Source of the DNA: Christensenella sp036660175
GTDB lineage: Bacteria > Bacillota > Clostridia > Christensenellales > Christensenellaceae
Length of the DNA stretch: 64,000 nucleotides
Assembly (NCBI GenBank): GCA_036660175.1
Contig: JAVXBD010000001.1
Coordinates: forward strand, 1-64,000
Reading direction: 5' to 3'
Shown: piece after piece, positions 27,658-35,438 of the stretch
How the letters are laid out: every line of letters begins with the position of its first letter
Numbering within the stretch: the first letter of the stretch is position 1
Made by a program: the position numbers and the translations under genes
Notes under the pieces: model-generated
Told to the model about the DNA's origin: nothing
The model's input: only the letters and a program-made list of their open reading frames with translations
Database searches by the model: none

Positions 27658-28704
27658 TTATTCTCGTAATTTTATTTTTTTTGCTGCTTTTTTGCGGTTA
27701 TCCTCAGACATTGCTGCATAGTGCTTACGAGTTGTATTAATATCTTTATGCCCTAAAACATCTGCAACCAAATATATATCTCCAGTTTCTTCATATAACA
27801 TTGTTCCATATGTACTGCGTAATTTATGCGGGGAAATATTTTTGAGCGGACTGATTAACTGTGTATATTTCTTAACAAGCATCTCCACCGAGCGTACAGA
27901 AATACGTTTTCCCTGCATAGATAGAAATAGAGGGGCATCCGCAGCATAGGTGTTTTGGCTCTTTCGTTGCTCTAAATATTCACAAAGAGCTTTGGCTGTT
28001 TCCTCGTCAAAGTAAAGTATCACTTGATTGCCGCCTTTTCGCACAACTGTAAACATATTAGAATCAAAATCAATATCACGTATATTAATGGATACAAGTT
28101 CTGAAACACGTATGCCTGTCGTCAAAAACAGTGTAAAGATCGCCATATCTCGCATAACATTTTTTTTATGATAATTCAATTGCTGTTTTGTCAACTTATC
28201 GCCGCTCTCAACAGTATCCATCAAGTTTGCAACTTCATTTGCATCAAGGCGTACAATTGCCTTATCATGAAGTTTTGGTGTATCTAAAAGCTCACAAATG
28301 TTCTTTTCGAGCATTTCTTTTTTATAATAGTGCTTAAAAAAAGACCGTAAGCAAGCAATTTTTCTCGCCTTTCCATGTTCGTGATTTTCTATAAAATCTT
28401 CATTTTTATTTACATAGAGATTTAGATAGTCTAAATATCGATATAAATCATCTACAGTAATCTGTTTTAAATCCTCCACTGATATTTTTGTAATATCCAT
28501 GCCACAGAAGTGGGGGACTTCACTTACAAGAAAATGAAAAAAAATGCGTAAATCTGCAGCATAATTCACACGTGTTAAAATGGTTGTAGTGTTTTCCATT
28601 GCAATAAAAAAACTCTGCGTAAACGATGGCAGCTCACGAACCATTTCACGTAGTTTCAATGTCTTTTTAACGTTTAATTCTTTATGATAATTAATTTCAC
28701 TCAT
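27658..28704 (-). CDS. Tyrosine-type site-specific recombinase (XerC/D-like)
   Basis: This 348-residue integrase-family recombinase has an N-terminal core-binding SAM-like domain (about 1-150) and a C-terminal catalytic domain with all expected residues: Arg in TTGIRVSELV, Lys in VVRKGGNQVILYF, His-x-x-Arg in SPHKLRSTYGTM, and His plus Tyr nucleophile in LGHKDINTTRKHYAAM. The frame extends to 28728, but GAGGG eight bases before ATG 28704 fixes the start there. It is longer than typical XerC/XerD (about 300 residues). No phage or transposon genes surround it, so it may be a chromosomal recombinase; the target site is not known. A promoter and a perfect palindrome lie upstream. Confidence 0.88.
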   Translation of the reverse strand: MSEINYHKELNVKKTLKLREMVRELPSFTQSFFIAMENTTTILTRVNYAADLRIFFHFLVSEVPHFCGMDITKISVEDLKQITVDDLYRYLDYLNLYVNKNEDFIENHEHGKARKIACLRSFFKHYYKKEMLEKNICELLDTPKLHDKAIVRLDANEVANLMDTVESGDKLTKQQLNYHKKNVMRDMAIFTLFLTTGIRVSELVSINIRDIDFDSNMFTVVRKGGNQVILYFDEETAKALCEYLEQRKSQNTYAADAPLFLSMQGKRISVRSVEMLVKKYTQLISPLKNISPHKLRSTYGTMLYEETGDIYLVADVLGHKDINTTRKHYAAMSEDNRKKAAKKIKLRE

Positions 28705-28748
28705 TGTAAAATCCCTCAAAAAACGCATTTTAACGCTTATTTGTATGT

Positions 28749-28777
28749 ATTATAACACAAACCCCTTTTCATATCAA
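28749..28777 (-). promoter_or_regulatory. Promoter of the recombinase gene
   Basis: On the minus strand TTGATA (28777-28772) and TATAAT (28754-28749) are 17 bp apart, about 45 bp before the recombinase start. Confidence 0.75.
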
Positions 28778-28778
28778 T

Positions 28779-28812
28779 AACTATGCGCAAAACTTGTGTT
28801 TTGCGCATAGTT
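28779..28812. repeat. Perfect 15-bp inverted repeat upstream of the recombinase promoter
   Basis: Arms 28779-28793 and 28798-28812 (AACTATGCGCAAAAC / GTTTTGCGCATAGTT) flank a 4-nt centre, TTGT. No U run follows on either strand, so it is not a typical terminator. It abuts the -35 box and could be an operator or a recombinase binding site. Confidence 0.8.
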
Positions 28813-28827
28813 GCAAGTTTATAAGAA

Positions 28828-28852
28828 AGGAGATGGTGTTTACTCATCTCCT
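28828..28852 (-). terminator. Terminator of proC-rnhA-AKR operon
   Basis: An 8-bp GC-containing stem (AGGAGATG / CATCTCCT) with a 9-nt loop is followed on the minus strand by TTTCTTAT, 26 bp after the aldo/keto reductase stop. Confidence 0.75.
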
Positions 28853-28877
28853 CAAAATTCCTAATAAAAGTTGTTTT

Positions 28878-29816
28878 TTATGGCATTATGTTTCCGGCTG
28901 CTGCATATATCTCATACCATTCATCACGTGTTAGTTCTATGTTACTGCCGCTACAAATTTCATTTAATCTGCTTGCTTTTGTTGTTCCAGTGACAACTTG
29001 CATTTTTACTGGCAGCCGTAAAATCCAAGCCGTTGCAATGGCTGTATCGGTCACAGAATACTTTTCTGCAATTCTATCTAACAACTGATTTAATTCTGGA
29101 AATTTATCATTGTTCATGAATGTTCCCTCAAACATTCCATATTGGTAAGGAGACCATGCTTGTATTGCCATGTCATTTAAACGTGCATACTCCATTACCC
29201 CACCATCGTGCAAAATTGATTGCTCATTTTTCATGTTTACATAGATGCCACTGTCAATCATTCCTGTGTGCATAATGCTAAACTGCATTTGATTGACAAT
29301 TAACTCTTGTTTTATATATTTTTTAATGAAATCTGTTTGCCACGGATTTTGGTTGCTTACACCAAAACTTTTCACTTTTCCGCTGTCATATAAGGTGTCA
29401 AAAGCCTCGGCAACCTCTTCAGGAATCATCAATGGATCATAACGATGCAGCAGAAGCGTGTCGATATAGTCTGTATTCAGCCGTTTTAGGCTACCTTCTA
29501 CTGCGTCCATAATATGCTTTTTTGACCAGTCATGTGTTGTAAAGTATCTGTTTTTTTCATTGCTGATTCCGCATTTTGTTTGAATCATATAATCTTCTCT
29601 TTTTAGCTTTAGATTTGAGATGGCTGTTGCCATCAATTCTTCACAAGTTCCATATCCGCCGTAAATATCAGCATTATCAAAATGATTTGCACCATTTTGC
29701 ATTGCTGTCATAATGAGCTTTTCAGTATCTTTCATAGAAATTTCGGTTATACGCAAACAGCCGATCGAAAGTTTTGGAAGTTCTATTTTATTTTTACCAA
29801 TTGTAAAATACTTCAA
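28878..29816 (-). CDS. Aldo/keto reductase
   Basis: This 312-residue NADPH-dependent oxidoreductase of the aldo/keto reductase superfamily has the complete catalytic tetrad: Asp and Tyr in HFDNADIYGGYG, Lys in QTKCGI, and His in DTLLLHRYDPL. The cofactor-binding C-terminal part has VVTGTTKASRLNEIC. It resembles the YdhF-type general reductases. It starts 1 bp after the rnhA stop, so it is the third gene of a proC-rnhA-AKR operon. The physiological carbonyl substrate is unknown. Confidence 0.92.
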   Translation of the reverse strand: MKYFTIGKNKIELPKLSIGCLRITEISMKDTEKLIMTAMQNGANHFDNADIYGGYGTCEELMATAISNLKLKREDYMIQTKCGISNEKNRYFTTHDWSKKHIMDAVEGSLKRLNTDYIDTLLLHRYDPLMIPEEVAEAFDTLYDSGKVKSFGVSNQNPWQTDFIKKYIKQELIVNQMQFSIMHTGMIDSGIYVNMKNEQSILHDGGVMEYARLNDMAIQAWSPYQYGMFEGTFMNNDKFPELNQLLDRIAEKYSVTDTAIATAWILRLPVKMQVVTGTTKASRLNEICSGSNIELTRDEWYEIYAAAGNIMP

Positions 29817-29817
29817 G

Positions 29818-30279
29818 CTATTTTCCTCCTACGTTCATCACAATTTGTTTTTTTGCAAGTTCATCACATAAATTATTAAATTTATCATTCGAATGTCCTT
29901 TTACTTTGTACCACTTAACAACATGACCTTTTGATAGATTTACAAGCTGTTTCCATAAATCTTGATTCTCGACTGGCTTTCTTGCAGCGGTTTTCCAACC
30001 ATTGTTCTGCCATGAAATAATCCAGCCTTTTTCAAAAGCGTTATGAATATAGGCACTATCCGTATAGACATTTGCTCTGCATCTCTCTTTTAAGGCCATC
30101 AAACCACGTATTGCCGCCATAAGCTCCATACGGTTATTGGTTGTTTCAGGAAAAAATCCAGAAAACTCTTTTTGATTTCCTTTATAAATCAGCACACATG
30201 CCCAGCCACCAGGCCCAGGATTATTAGAACATGCTCCATCGCAGTAAATACTCACTTCTTTTAACATATTTTCACTCAC
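29818..30279 (-). CDS. rnhA: Ribonuclease HI
   Basis: RNase HI (153 residues, normal length) cleaves the RNA strand of RNA-DNA hybrids. The catalytic carboxylates are all in place: Asp in IYCDGACSNNPGPGG, Glu in NNRMELMAAIRGL, Asp in VYTDSAYI, and Asp in NNLCDELA. The basic handle region WKTAARKPVENQDLW is present. It overlaps proC by 4 bp. Confidence 0.96.
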   Translation of the reverse strand: MSENMLKEVSIYCDGACSNNPGPGGWACVLIYKGNQKEFSGFFPETTNNRMELMAAIRGLMALKERCRANVYTDSAYIHNAFEKGWIISWQNNGWKTAARKPVENQDLWKQLVNLSKGHVVKWYKVKGHSNDKFNNLCDELAKKQIVMNVGGK

Positions 30280-31061
30280 TTTGATAATTCTTTTGATTTT
30301 TCGACGCAGGCATCCACTGCTTCCTTGATTATTTCATAAGTATGACGTTTGTTGAATACACTCATTGCTTCTATGGTTGTGCCGCCAGGCGAACATACAT
30401 TTCTGATAAGCGTTTCTGGCATTTCCTTTGTTTGTTTAAGCATTGCACAGGCGCCTTCAAACGTTTGAATGGCTAAATTTTGTGCTGTATCTTTGGATAA
30501 TCCGTTTGCCTCACCTGCTTTTGCAAGTGCATCAATGAAAAGATATACATATGCAGGGCCGCTTCCTGAAACTCCTGTTACACTATCCATCAATTCCCCA
30601 CTCACCTGCTCAATTATGCCAAGCGAAGAAAAAAGTTCTGTAATATAGTCAGATTCATCGGGTCTTAAATCGTTCGGATACTGCATACAGATTGCGCCCT
30701 TTGCAACCATCAGCGGTGTGTTGGGCATGATGCGTAGAATCCTTGATTTCGGTTTTAAATAGCTTCTTATTTTTTCAACCGTTACCCCTGCTGCAATCGA
30801 AATAAATGCTTTGTTTTCATCTGTAATCTGTGATAAAACCTCTGGAATAACATTTGGCTTGACACATAAGAAAATAATTTGTGATTTTTCGACCAACTCA
30901 TTAATATTTTTACATACAGTAATTCCCAGAATATTCCTGCATTTTTTGCTGTCTTTATCATATGCAAATATTTCACCTCTGTTTTGAAGTCTTTGCATGC
31001 CATTTATAATTGACGATGCCATATTGCCACAGCCTATAAAACCCGTTTTAAAAGTATTCAA
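30276..31061 (-). CDS. proC: Pyrroline-5-carboxylate reductase
   Basis: ProC reduces 1-pyrroline-5-carboxylate to L-proline with NAD(P)H. The Rossmann motif FIGCGNMASSIINGM is at the N-terminus, followed by KPNVIPEVL, LRIMPNTPLMVAKGA, and the family signature VTGVSGSGPAYVYLFIDALAKAG with VCSPGGTTIEAM. The 261-residue length is normal. The start codon is TTG (31061) with AAAGGAG upstream at a long spacing of about 12 bases. It heads an operon with rnhA and an aldo/keto reductase; a promoter is visible at 31099-31127. Confidence 0.95.
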   Translation of the reverse strand: MNTFKTGFIGCGNMASSIINGMQRLQNRGEIFAYDKDSKKCRNILGITVCKNINELVEKSQIIFLCVKPNVIPEVLSQITDENKAFISIAAGVTVEKIRSYLKPKSRILRIMPNTPLMVAKGAICMQYPNDLRPDESDYITELFSSLGIIEQVSGELMDSVTGVSGSGPAYVYLFIDALAKAGEANGLSKDTAQNLAIQTFEGACAMLKQTKEMPETLIRNVCSPGGTTIEAMSVFNKRHTYEIIKEAVDACVEKSKELSK

Positions 31062-31098
31062 TGTGAATATTATCTCCTTTATTTACTTATTTCATTTT

Positions 31099-31127
31099 AT
31101 TATAATTGATAGTGTTGTTAAAAACAA
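31099..31127 (-). promoter_or_regulatory. Promoter of the proC operon
   Basis: On the minus strand TTGTTT (31127-31122) and TATAAT (31104-31099) are separated by 17 bp, about 38 bp before the proC start. Confidence 0.7.
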
Positions 31128-31148
31128 TGTTCATCATGAAGATAATAT

Positions 31149-31181
31149 AAAAAAACGTATACTTAATTTCGTATACGTTTT
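31149..31181 (-). terminator. Terminator after tRNA-Trp
   Basis: An 11-bp perfect stem (31152-31162 with 31171-31181, AAAACGTATAC / GTATACGTTTT) with an 8-nt loop is followed on the minus strand by a run of seven T, 10 bp past the tRNA. Confidence 0.85.
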
Positions 31182-31190
31182 GTGTGAGAA

Positions 31191-31264
31191 TGGCAGGGGT
31201 AGAAGGACTTGAACCCTCAAGAACGGTTTTGGAGACCGGCATGTTACCATTACATCATACCCCT
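31191..31264 (-). tRNA. tRNA-Trp (CCA)
   Basis: A 74-nt cloverleaf with encoded CCA. The acceptor AGGGGTA pairs with TACCCCT, the T loop is TTCAAGT and the anticodon loop CTCCAAA gives anticodon CCA. Confidence 0.95.
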
Positions 31265-31417
31265 ATCAGATTCTGCAACGCTTTATATTATAACTGAAAA
31301 ACAAAAGACAGTCAAGAATTTTATCTGGTATACTTCATGATATATACTCTGTTTTTTTATAAAAAACTTATTTTTAAAGAATCATGATAATATGTTCTCA
31401 TTAATACTTTATAATGC

Positions 31418-31446
31418 TTGACAATGGCATTTATTAGGTGTAGAAT
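31418..31446 (+). promoter_or_regulatory. Promoter of the SorC regulator/dehydrogenase operon
   Basis: TTGACA (31418-31423) and TAGAAT (31441-31446) are 17 bp apart, about 67 bp before the regulator start. The palindromes at 31453-31491 lie just downstream. Confidence 0.8.
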
Positions 31447-31452
31447 AAAATT

Positions 31453-31491
31453 AAATTTACAATATTAATGCGGTTTTACATTTGTAAATTT
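31453..31491 (+). promoter_or_regulatory. Candidate SorC-family operator
   Basis: Two nested inverted repeats follow the promoter: AAATTTACAA (31453-31462) with TTGTAAATTT (31482-31491), and the compact palindrome TTTACATTTGTAAA (31475-31488). The core ACATTTGT also occurs in both candidate operators of the second SorC regulator (47313, 47438). The position just downstream of the transcription start suggests autorepression relieved by a metabolite. Confidence 0.6.
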
Positions 31492-31512
31492 AAACGAGTA
31501 AGGAGCAAGCAT

Positions 31513-32481
31513 ATGGCATTATCAGAAGAAGAAAAATATTACATCAAATTAAAAGCATCTTACTTGTATTATATTGAGGACAAAACACAGTCCGAGATTG
31601 CAAAATTGTTTAATGTATCCCGCCCTACCTTGATTAAATTGCTAAATGACGCAAAAGATGAAGGCATTGTTAAAATTGAGATTCAAGACATACGCAGAGC
31701 AAATGCTTTTATCGAATTAGAGCAGAAATTGCGTAAAAAATTGAATCTTCACGATGTGAAAATTGTTTCAGTAAATTTTAACGATAAACAGGCAACTCTA
31801 AACAACATTGGTGCAGCTGCAGCGCAGTATTTAAGCAGCATTATTAAATCTGGTATGATACTTGGCATCAGCTGGGGAAAGACATTAGAGGCCATGTCAA
31901 GATATGTACGTCATCAGCCAAATATTTCAGATATTTATATGATTCCGTTGCTTGGCGGCCCTGGCAACACAAACGGAAATAAAATGTATGCAAACTCGCT
32001 TTGTGAAATTATTTCAAGCAATTATACGAATTGCTCGGTTGGCAGCATCTATGCACCACTGATTGCACCCAATAGAATTGTTGCAAAGGCATTTATGGAG
32101 AGCGATTCGATGCGAGAAATTTTTAATAAAATGGAAAATTTAGATATTGCAATGGTTGGAATTGACGGAGATCCACACCACTCAACAACATCAGAAATGG
32201 AAATTTCAATTCCTAATTTTGTAAAAAAATTGGAGGAGGCGCATATTGTAGGAAATATTTGTTCAAGATTCTTCGATATTGACGGCAACATCCTAAATAG
32301 TGATTTTGTTCATGACACGATTGCCATCAGCGTTGAAAATCTTCGTACAACACCTATTGTAATTGGTGTTGCAGGCGGCATACATAAAGTCGATTCTATT
32401 ATCGGCGGAGCACGTGCAAAGCTGTATAATGTTTTGGTCACTGATGAAAATACAGCAAGGAAAATCTTAAAAACAATTTAA
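31513..32481 (+). CDS. SorC-family transcriptional regulator (dehydrogenase operon)
   Basis: This 322-residue regulator has an N-terminal helix-turn-helix (TQSEIAKLFNVSRPTLIKLL) and a C-terminal sugar-binding domain of the SorC/CggR/DeoR type (ISWGKTLEAMSRY, VIPLLGG-like MIPLLGGPGN, and the VGVAGGIHKVDSIIGGARAKL ending). The frame is open to 31468, but AAGGAG seven bases before ATG 31513 fixes the start. It is followed after 32 bp by the E1 alpha gene, so it probably controls the dehydrogenase operon and itself. The effector is unknown; family members sense phosphorylated or free sugars and polyols. Confidence 0.9.
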   Translation: MALSEEEKYYIKLKASYLYYIEDKTQSEIAKLFNVSRPTLIKLLNDAKDEGIVKIEIQDIRRANAFIELEQKLRKKLNLHDVKIVSVNFNDKQATLNNIGAAAAQYLSSIIKSGMILGISWGKTLEAMSRYVRHQPNISDIYMIPLLGGPGNTNGNKMYANSLCEIISSNYTNCSVGSIYAPLIAPNRIVAKAFMESDSMREIFNKMENLDIAMVGIDGDPHHSTTSEMEISIPNFVKKLEEAHIVGNICSRFFDIDGNILNSDFVHDTIAISVENLRTTPIVIGVAGGIHKVDSIIGGARAKLYNVLVTDENTARKILKTI

Positions 32482-32513
32482 ATTAAAATATATAAAATGA
32501 AAAGGAGTATTCT

Positions 32514-33473
32514 ATGCAACTTACAAGAGAAAAAATGGCAGACATGATGTATAAAATGTACTGCGCAAGATCATTTGAAGAACGCGTAAACGAAATGTTT
32601 ATGAAGGGTGAAATACACGGTACGACTCACTTAAGTATTGGACAAGAGGGTTGTGCGGTAGGTGTTGTTTCTGCAACAAGAAAAGACGATTTGATGATGA
32701 GTCATCACAGAGGTCACAGTCATTGTATTGCAAAAGATGCCGACATTAACAAGATGATGGCTGAATTACTTGGTAAATCAACTGGATTTTGTAAAGGTAT
32801 GGGCGGTTCTATGCACATCGTTGACATTAACAGCAACAACTATGGTGCTAACGGTGTTATTGGTCCATCTATACCGATTGCATCAGGAATTGCACTTGCC
32901 TTAAAAAAAGATAAGTCAGATAAGATAATCGTTGACTTTTTTGGTGATGGCACTACAAACTCTGGTTTGTTTCACGAAGCGTTAAATATGGCTTCTTTAT
33001 GGAAGCTCCCCATTATATATATTTGTGAAAACAACCTATATGGTATGTCTACATCTGTTCAGAAGAGCATGGCTGTTGAAAACGTTGCTGATAGAGCATC
33101 TGCATACAATATGCCTGGTGTAATTGTTGATGGAAATGATGTGCTTGCGATTATGGCAGCGGTGGAAGAAGCGGCTGAGCGTGCAAGAACAGGCGGCGGC
33201 CCTACTTTAATAGAGCTTAAGACATATAGATGGCTCGGACACTCGAAGAGCGATAAACGTGCCTACAGAACACGTGAAGAAGAAGCTGAATGGAAAGCAA
33301 AATGCCCTATTAAACGTTTTGGCGCATATATGCTTACGCAAGGTTTTACGCAAGATGAAATTGATGCACTAAAAGCAAAAGCTGAAAAAGCGACTGCTGA
33401 TGCTGTTGAATTTGCACTTGCTTCCCCAGAGTTGACGCTTGAAGAAGCAAAAGCTCTTGTGTTCGCAGAATAA
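32514..33473 (+). CDS. 2-oxoacid/acetoin dehydrogenase E1 alpha subunit
   Basis: This 319-residue thiamine-diphosphate-binding subunit matches the E1 alpha of pyruvate, branched-chain or acetoin dehydrogenases. The ThDP motif is GDGTTNSGLFHEALNMA...ENN, the active-site region is SHHRGHSHCIAK, and GMGGSMHIVD is typical of the AcoA/PdhA type. The short length favours the acetoin/pyruvate class of Firmicutes. AAAGGAG precedes the start. With the next gene it makes the alpha2beta2 E1 that decarboxylates the substrate and passes the acyl group to lipoate. Whether it uses pyruvate or acetoin cannot be settled from the sequence. Confidence 0.92.
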   Translation: MQLTREKMADMMYKMYCARSFEERVNEMFMKGEIHGTTHLSIGQEGCAVGVVSATRKDDLMMSHHRGHSHCIAKDADINKMMAELLGKSTGFCKGMGGSMHIVDINSNNYGANGVIGPSIPIASGIALALKKDKSDKIIVDFFGDGTTNSGLFHEALNMASLWKLPIIYICENNLYGMSTSVQKSMAVENVADRASAYNMPGVIVDGNDVLAIMAAVEEAAERARTGGGPTLIELKTYRWLGHSKSDKRAYRTREEEAEWKAKCPIKRFGAYMLTQGFTQDEIDALKAKAEKATADAVEFALASPELTLEEAKALVFAE

Positions 33474-33487
33474 GGAGGAGTTAATTA

Positions 33488-34468
33488 ATGAGTATTATTA
33501 CATTTAAACAAGCAATATCAGATGCTTTAAAAGAAGAATTACGCAGAGATGACAAAGTTTTTCTGATGGGCGAAGACATGGGAATCTATGGTGGATGTTT
33601 CGGCGTAACTGCTGGGTTCTTAGATGAATTTGGCGAAGAAAGAATCATGGACACACCAATTTCTGAAGGTGGCTTTACTGCTATGGCAGTTGGCGCAGCC
33701 ATGAAAGGATACCGTCCTGTTGTCGAGTATATGTTCTCTGATTTTTGTACTGTTGCAATGGATGCAATTGTCAATCAGGCTGCAAAATCACGTTTTATGC
33801 TTGGCGGGCAAGTTAAAGTGCCTTTGGTTATCAGAACCCCATCGGGCAGCGGTACTGGTGCAGCAGCACAGCATAGTCAAAGTTTAGAAGCTTGGTTCTG
33901 CCATGTTCCTGGACTTACCGTTATTGCACCATCAAGCCCCTATGATGCAAAAGGCTTACTCAAAGCTGCAATCAGAAGTGATAACCCTATTATGTTCTAC
34001 GAGCATAAAATTGGTTATAGCGTAAAAGGCGAAGTTCCTGATGAAGAATACGTTCTTCCAATTGGAAAAGCAGACATTAAAAGAGAAGGCAAAGATGTTA
34101 CCATTATCAGCTATGCCTACACTCTTCAAAAATGCTTAAAGGCAGCAGAAATGCTTGAAAAAGATGGGATTGATGCAGAAGTTTTAGATTTGCGTACCGT
34201 AAGCCCTCTTGACAAAGAAGCAATTATTAAATCTGTTAGCAAAACAGGCAAAGCATTTATTACTCATGAAGGTGTACAGAAGTTTGGTGTTGGTGCTGAA
34301 GTTTCAAGTATCATAACAGACAGCGAAGCATTTTTCCATCTTGATAGACCTGTTAGACGTTTTGGCGGTGCGGACGATATACCGATTCCCTATTCACCAA
34401 AATTAGAGGCGCAAGTTGTGCCGCAGGTTGAAACAATCTATCAAGGCGTAAAAGACTTATTAAAGTAG
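33488..34468 (+). CDS. 2-oxoacid/acetoin dehydrogenase E1 beta subunit
   Basis: This 326-residue partner of E1 alpha has the transketolase-like pyrimidine-binding domain (FLMGEDMGIYGGCFGVT, PISEGGFTAMAVGAAMKG, RTPSGSGTGAAAQHSQSLEAWF) and the C-terminal transketolase domain (VLDLRTVSPLDKEAI, ITHEGVQKFGVGAEV, RRFGGADDIPIPYSPKLE). It follows E1 alpha by 14 bp with a GGAGGAG site. It completes the ThDP active site. Confidence 0.93.
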   Translation: MSIITFKQAISDALKEELRRDDKVFLMGEDMGIYGGCFGVTAGFLDEFGEERIMDTPISEGGFTAMAVGAAMKGYRPVVEYMFSDFCTVAMDAIVNQAAKSRFMLGGQVKVPLVIRTPSGSGTGAAAQHSQSLEAWFCHVPGLTVIAPSSPYDAKGLLKAAIRSDNPIMFYEHKIGYSVKGEVPDEEYVLPIGKADIKREGKDVTIISYAYTLQKCLKAAEMLEKDGIDAEVLDLRTVSPLDKEAIIKSVSKTGKAFITHEGVQKFGVGAEVSSIITDSEAFFHLDRPVRRFGGADDIPIPYSPKLEAQVVPQVETIYQGVKDLLK

Positions 34469-34481
34469 GAGGTACACAGTT

Positions 34482-35423
34482 TTGAGCGAAATTATGTCCA
34501 CTCCTGCTTCTAAACGACTTTCAAAAGAACGCGGGATAGATCTAAGAAAGGTAAAACCAAGTGGTATCACGGGATATATACAATTATCCGATGTCATAAA
34601 CTTTAGAGGCGTAAAAGCAACGCCTTTAGCGATTGCGATTGCCGAATATAATAATATTGATATTGAACAAGTTCATGCTGATGGCGGTGTAATCCGTAAA
34701 AGCGATGTACTTGCTTATATCGAAAATCCAACTGGCAGCACAACGATTCCTGTTGATGGAATGCGTAAAGTTATCGCACAACGTATGATGCAAAGTATGC
34801 AGGCTTCTCCTCAATATACTATGTTTATGGAAGTTGATGTTTTTGCAGTCAAAAAATTCTTTGCAGCCTATAAAGCGGAATGCTTGGAAAATGGGCAGCC
34901 AAAACCAACATTGTCCGATGTGTTTATAAAAGCATGTGCGATGGCATTAAAAGAACATCCAATTGTTAACTCAACGTTCTATGATACGTATATTGAAATG
35001 CACAGAGATATTAATGTTGGACTTGCAGTTGCACTGGAAAACGGTTTGATTGTGCCAAATATCAAAAATTCAGACTTGAAATCACTTGCAGAAATTACAG
35101 CAGATAGAATTGGAATTGTTGGACGTGCAAGAGAAGGCAAACTTGCTCCTGACGATTGTTCAGGCGGAACGTTTACTATCACAAATTTAGGTCAGTTCCC
35201 TGTTGAATATGCGACACCTGTTATTAATCAACCTGAAAGTGCAATTATTGGGCTTGGTACCATGGTTGACAAGGTGGTAGTAATTGATGGGAACATAGGC
35301 ATTCATCCAATGATGGGTATCAGTGTTACCTTTGATCATCGTCATGTTGACGGTGCTGCAGGCGGTAAATTCATGGGAACATTAAAAGAAATTTTAAGCA
35401 ATCCGCAATCTTTGCGGGACTAA
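34482..35423 (+). CDS. E2 acyltransferase without a lipoyl domain
   Basis: This 313-residue dihydrolipoamide acyltransferase starts at TTG 34482, set by TAGGAGGT nine bases upstream. It begins directly with a peripheral subunit-binding domain (STPASKRLSKERGIDLRKVK, about residues 6-40), followed by a second, weaker copy (ATPLAIAIAEYNNIDIEQV, about 46-85), and then the catalytic domain with GMRKVIAQRMMQSM and the active site HRHVDG (H288, D290). The N-terminal lipoyl domain that E2 proteins normally carry is absent; the only lipoyl domain of the operon is on E3. It should form the core of the complex. Confidence 0.9.
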   Translation: MSEIMSTPASKRLSKERGIDLRKVKPSGITGYIQLSDVINFRGVKATPLAIAIAEYNNIDIEQVHADGGVIRKSDVLAYIENPTGSTTIPVDGMRKVIAQRMMQSMQASPQYTMFMEVDVFAVKKFFAAYKAECLENGQPKPTLSDVFIKACAMALKEHPIVNSTFYDTYIEMHRDINVGLAVALENGLIVPNIKNSDLKSLAEITADRIGIVGRAREGKLAPDDCSGGTFTITNLGQFPVEYATPVINQPESAIIGLGTMVDKVVVIDGNIGIHPMMGISVTFDHRHVDGAAGGKFMGTLKEILSNPQSLRD

Positions 35424-35438
35424 AAAAGGAGTAACGAT

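Noticed and set aside
27658..28704. Prophage or integrative element anchored by the tyrosine recombinase
   Set aside because: No phage, conjugation or cargo genes flank it, no attachment-site duplication at the tRNA genes was seen, and the neighbours are housekeeping genes.
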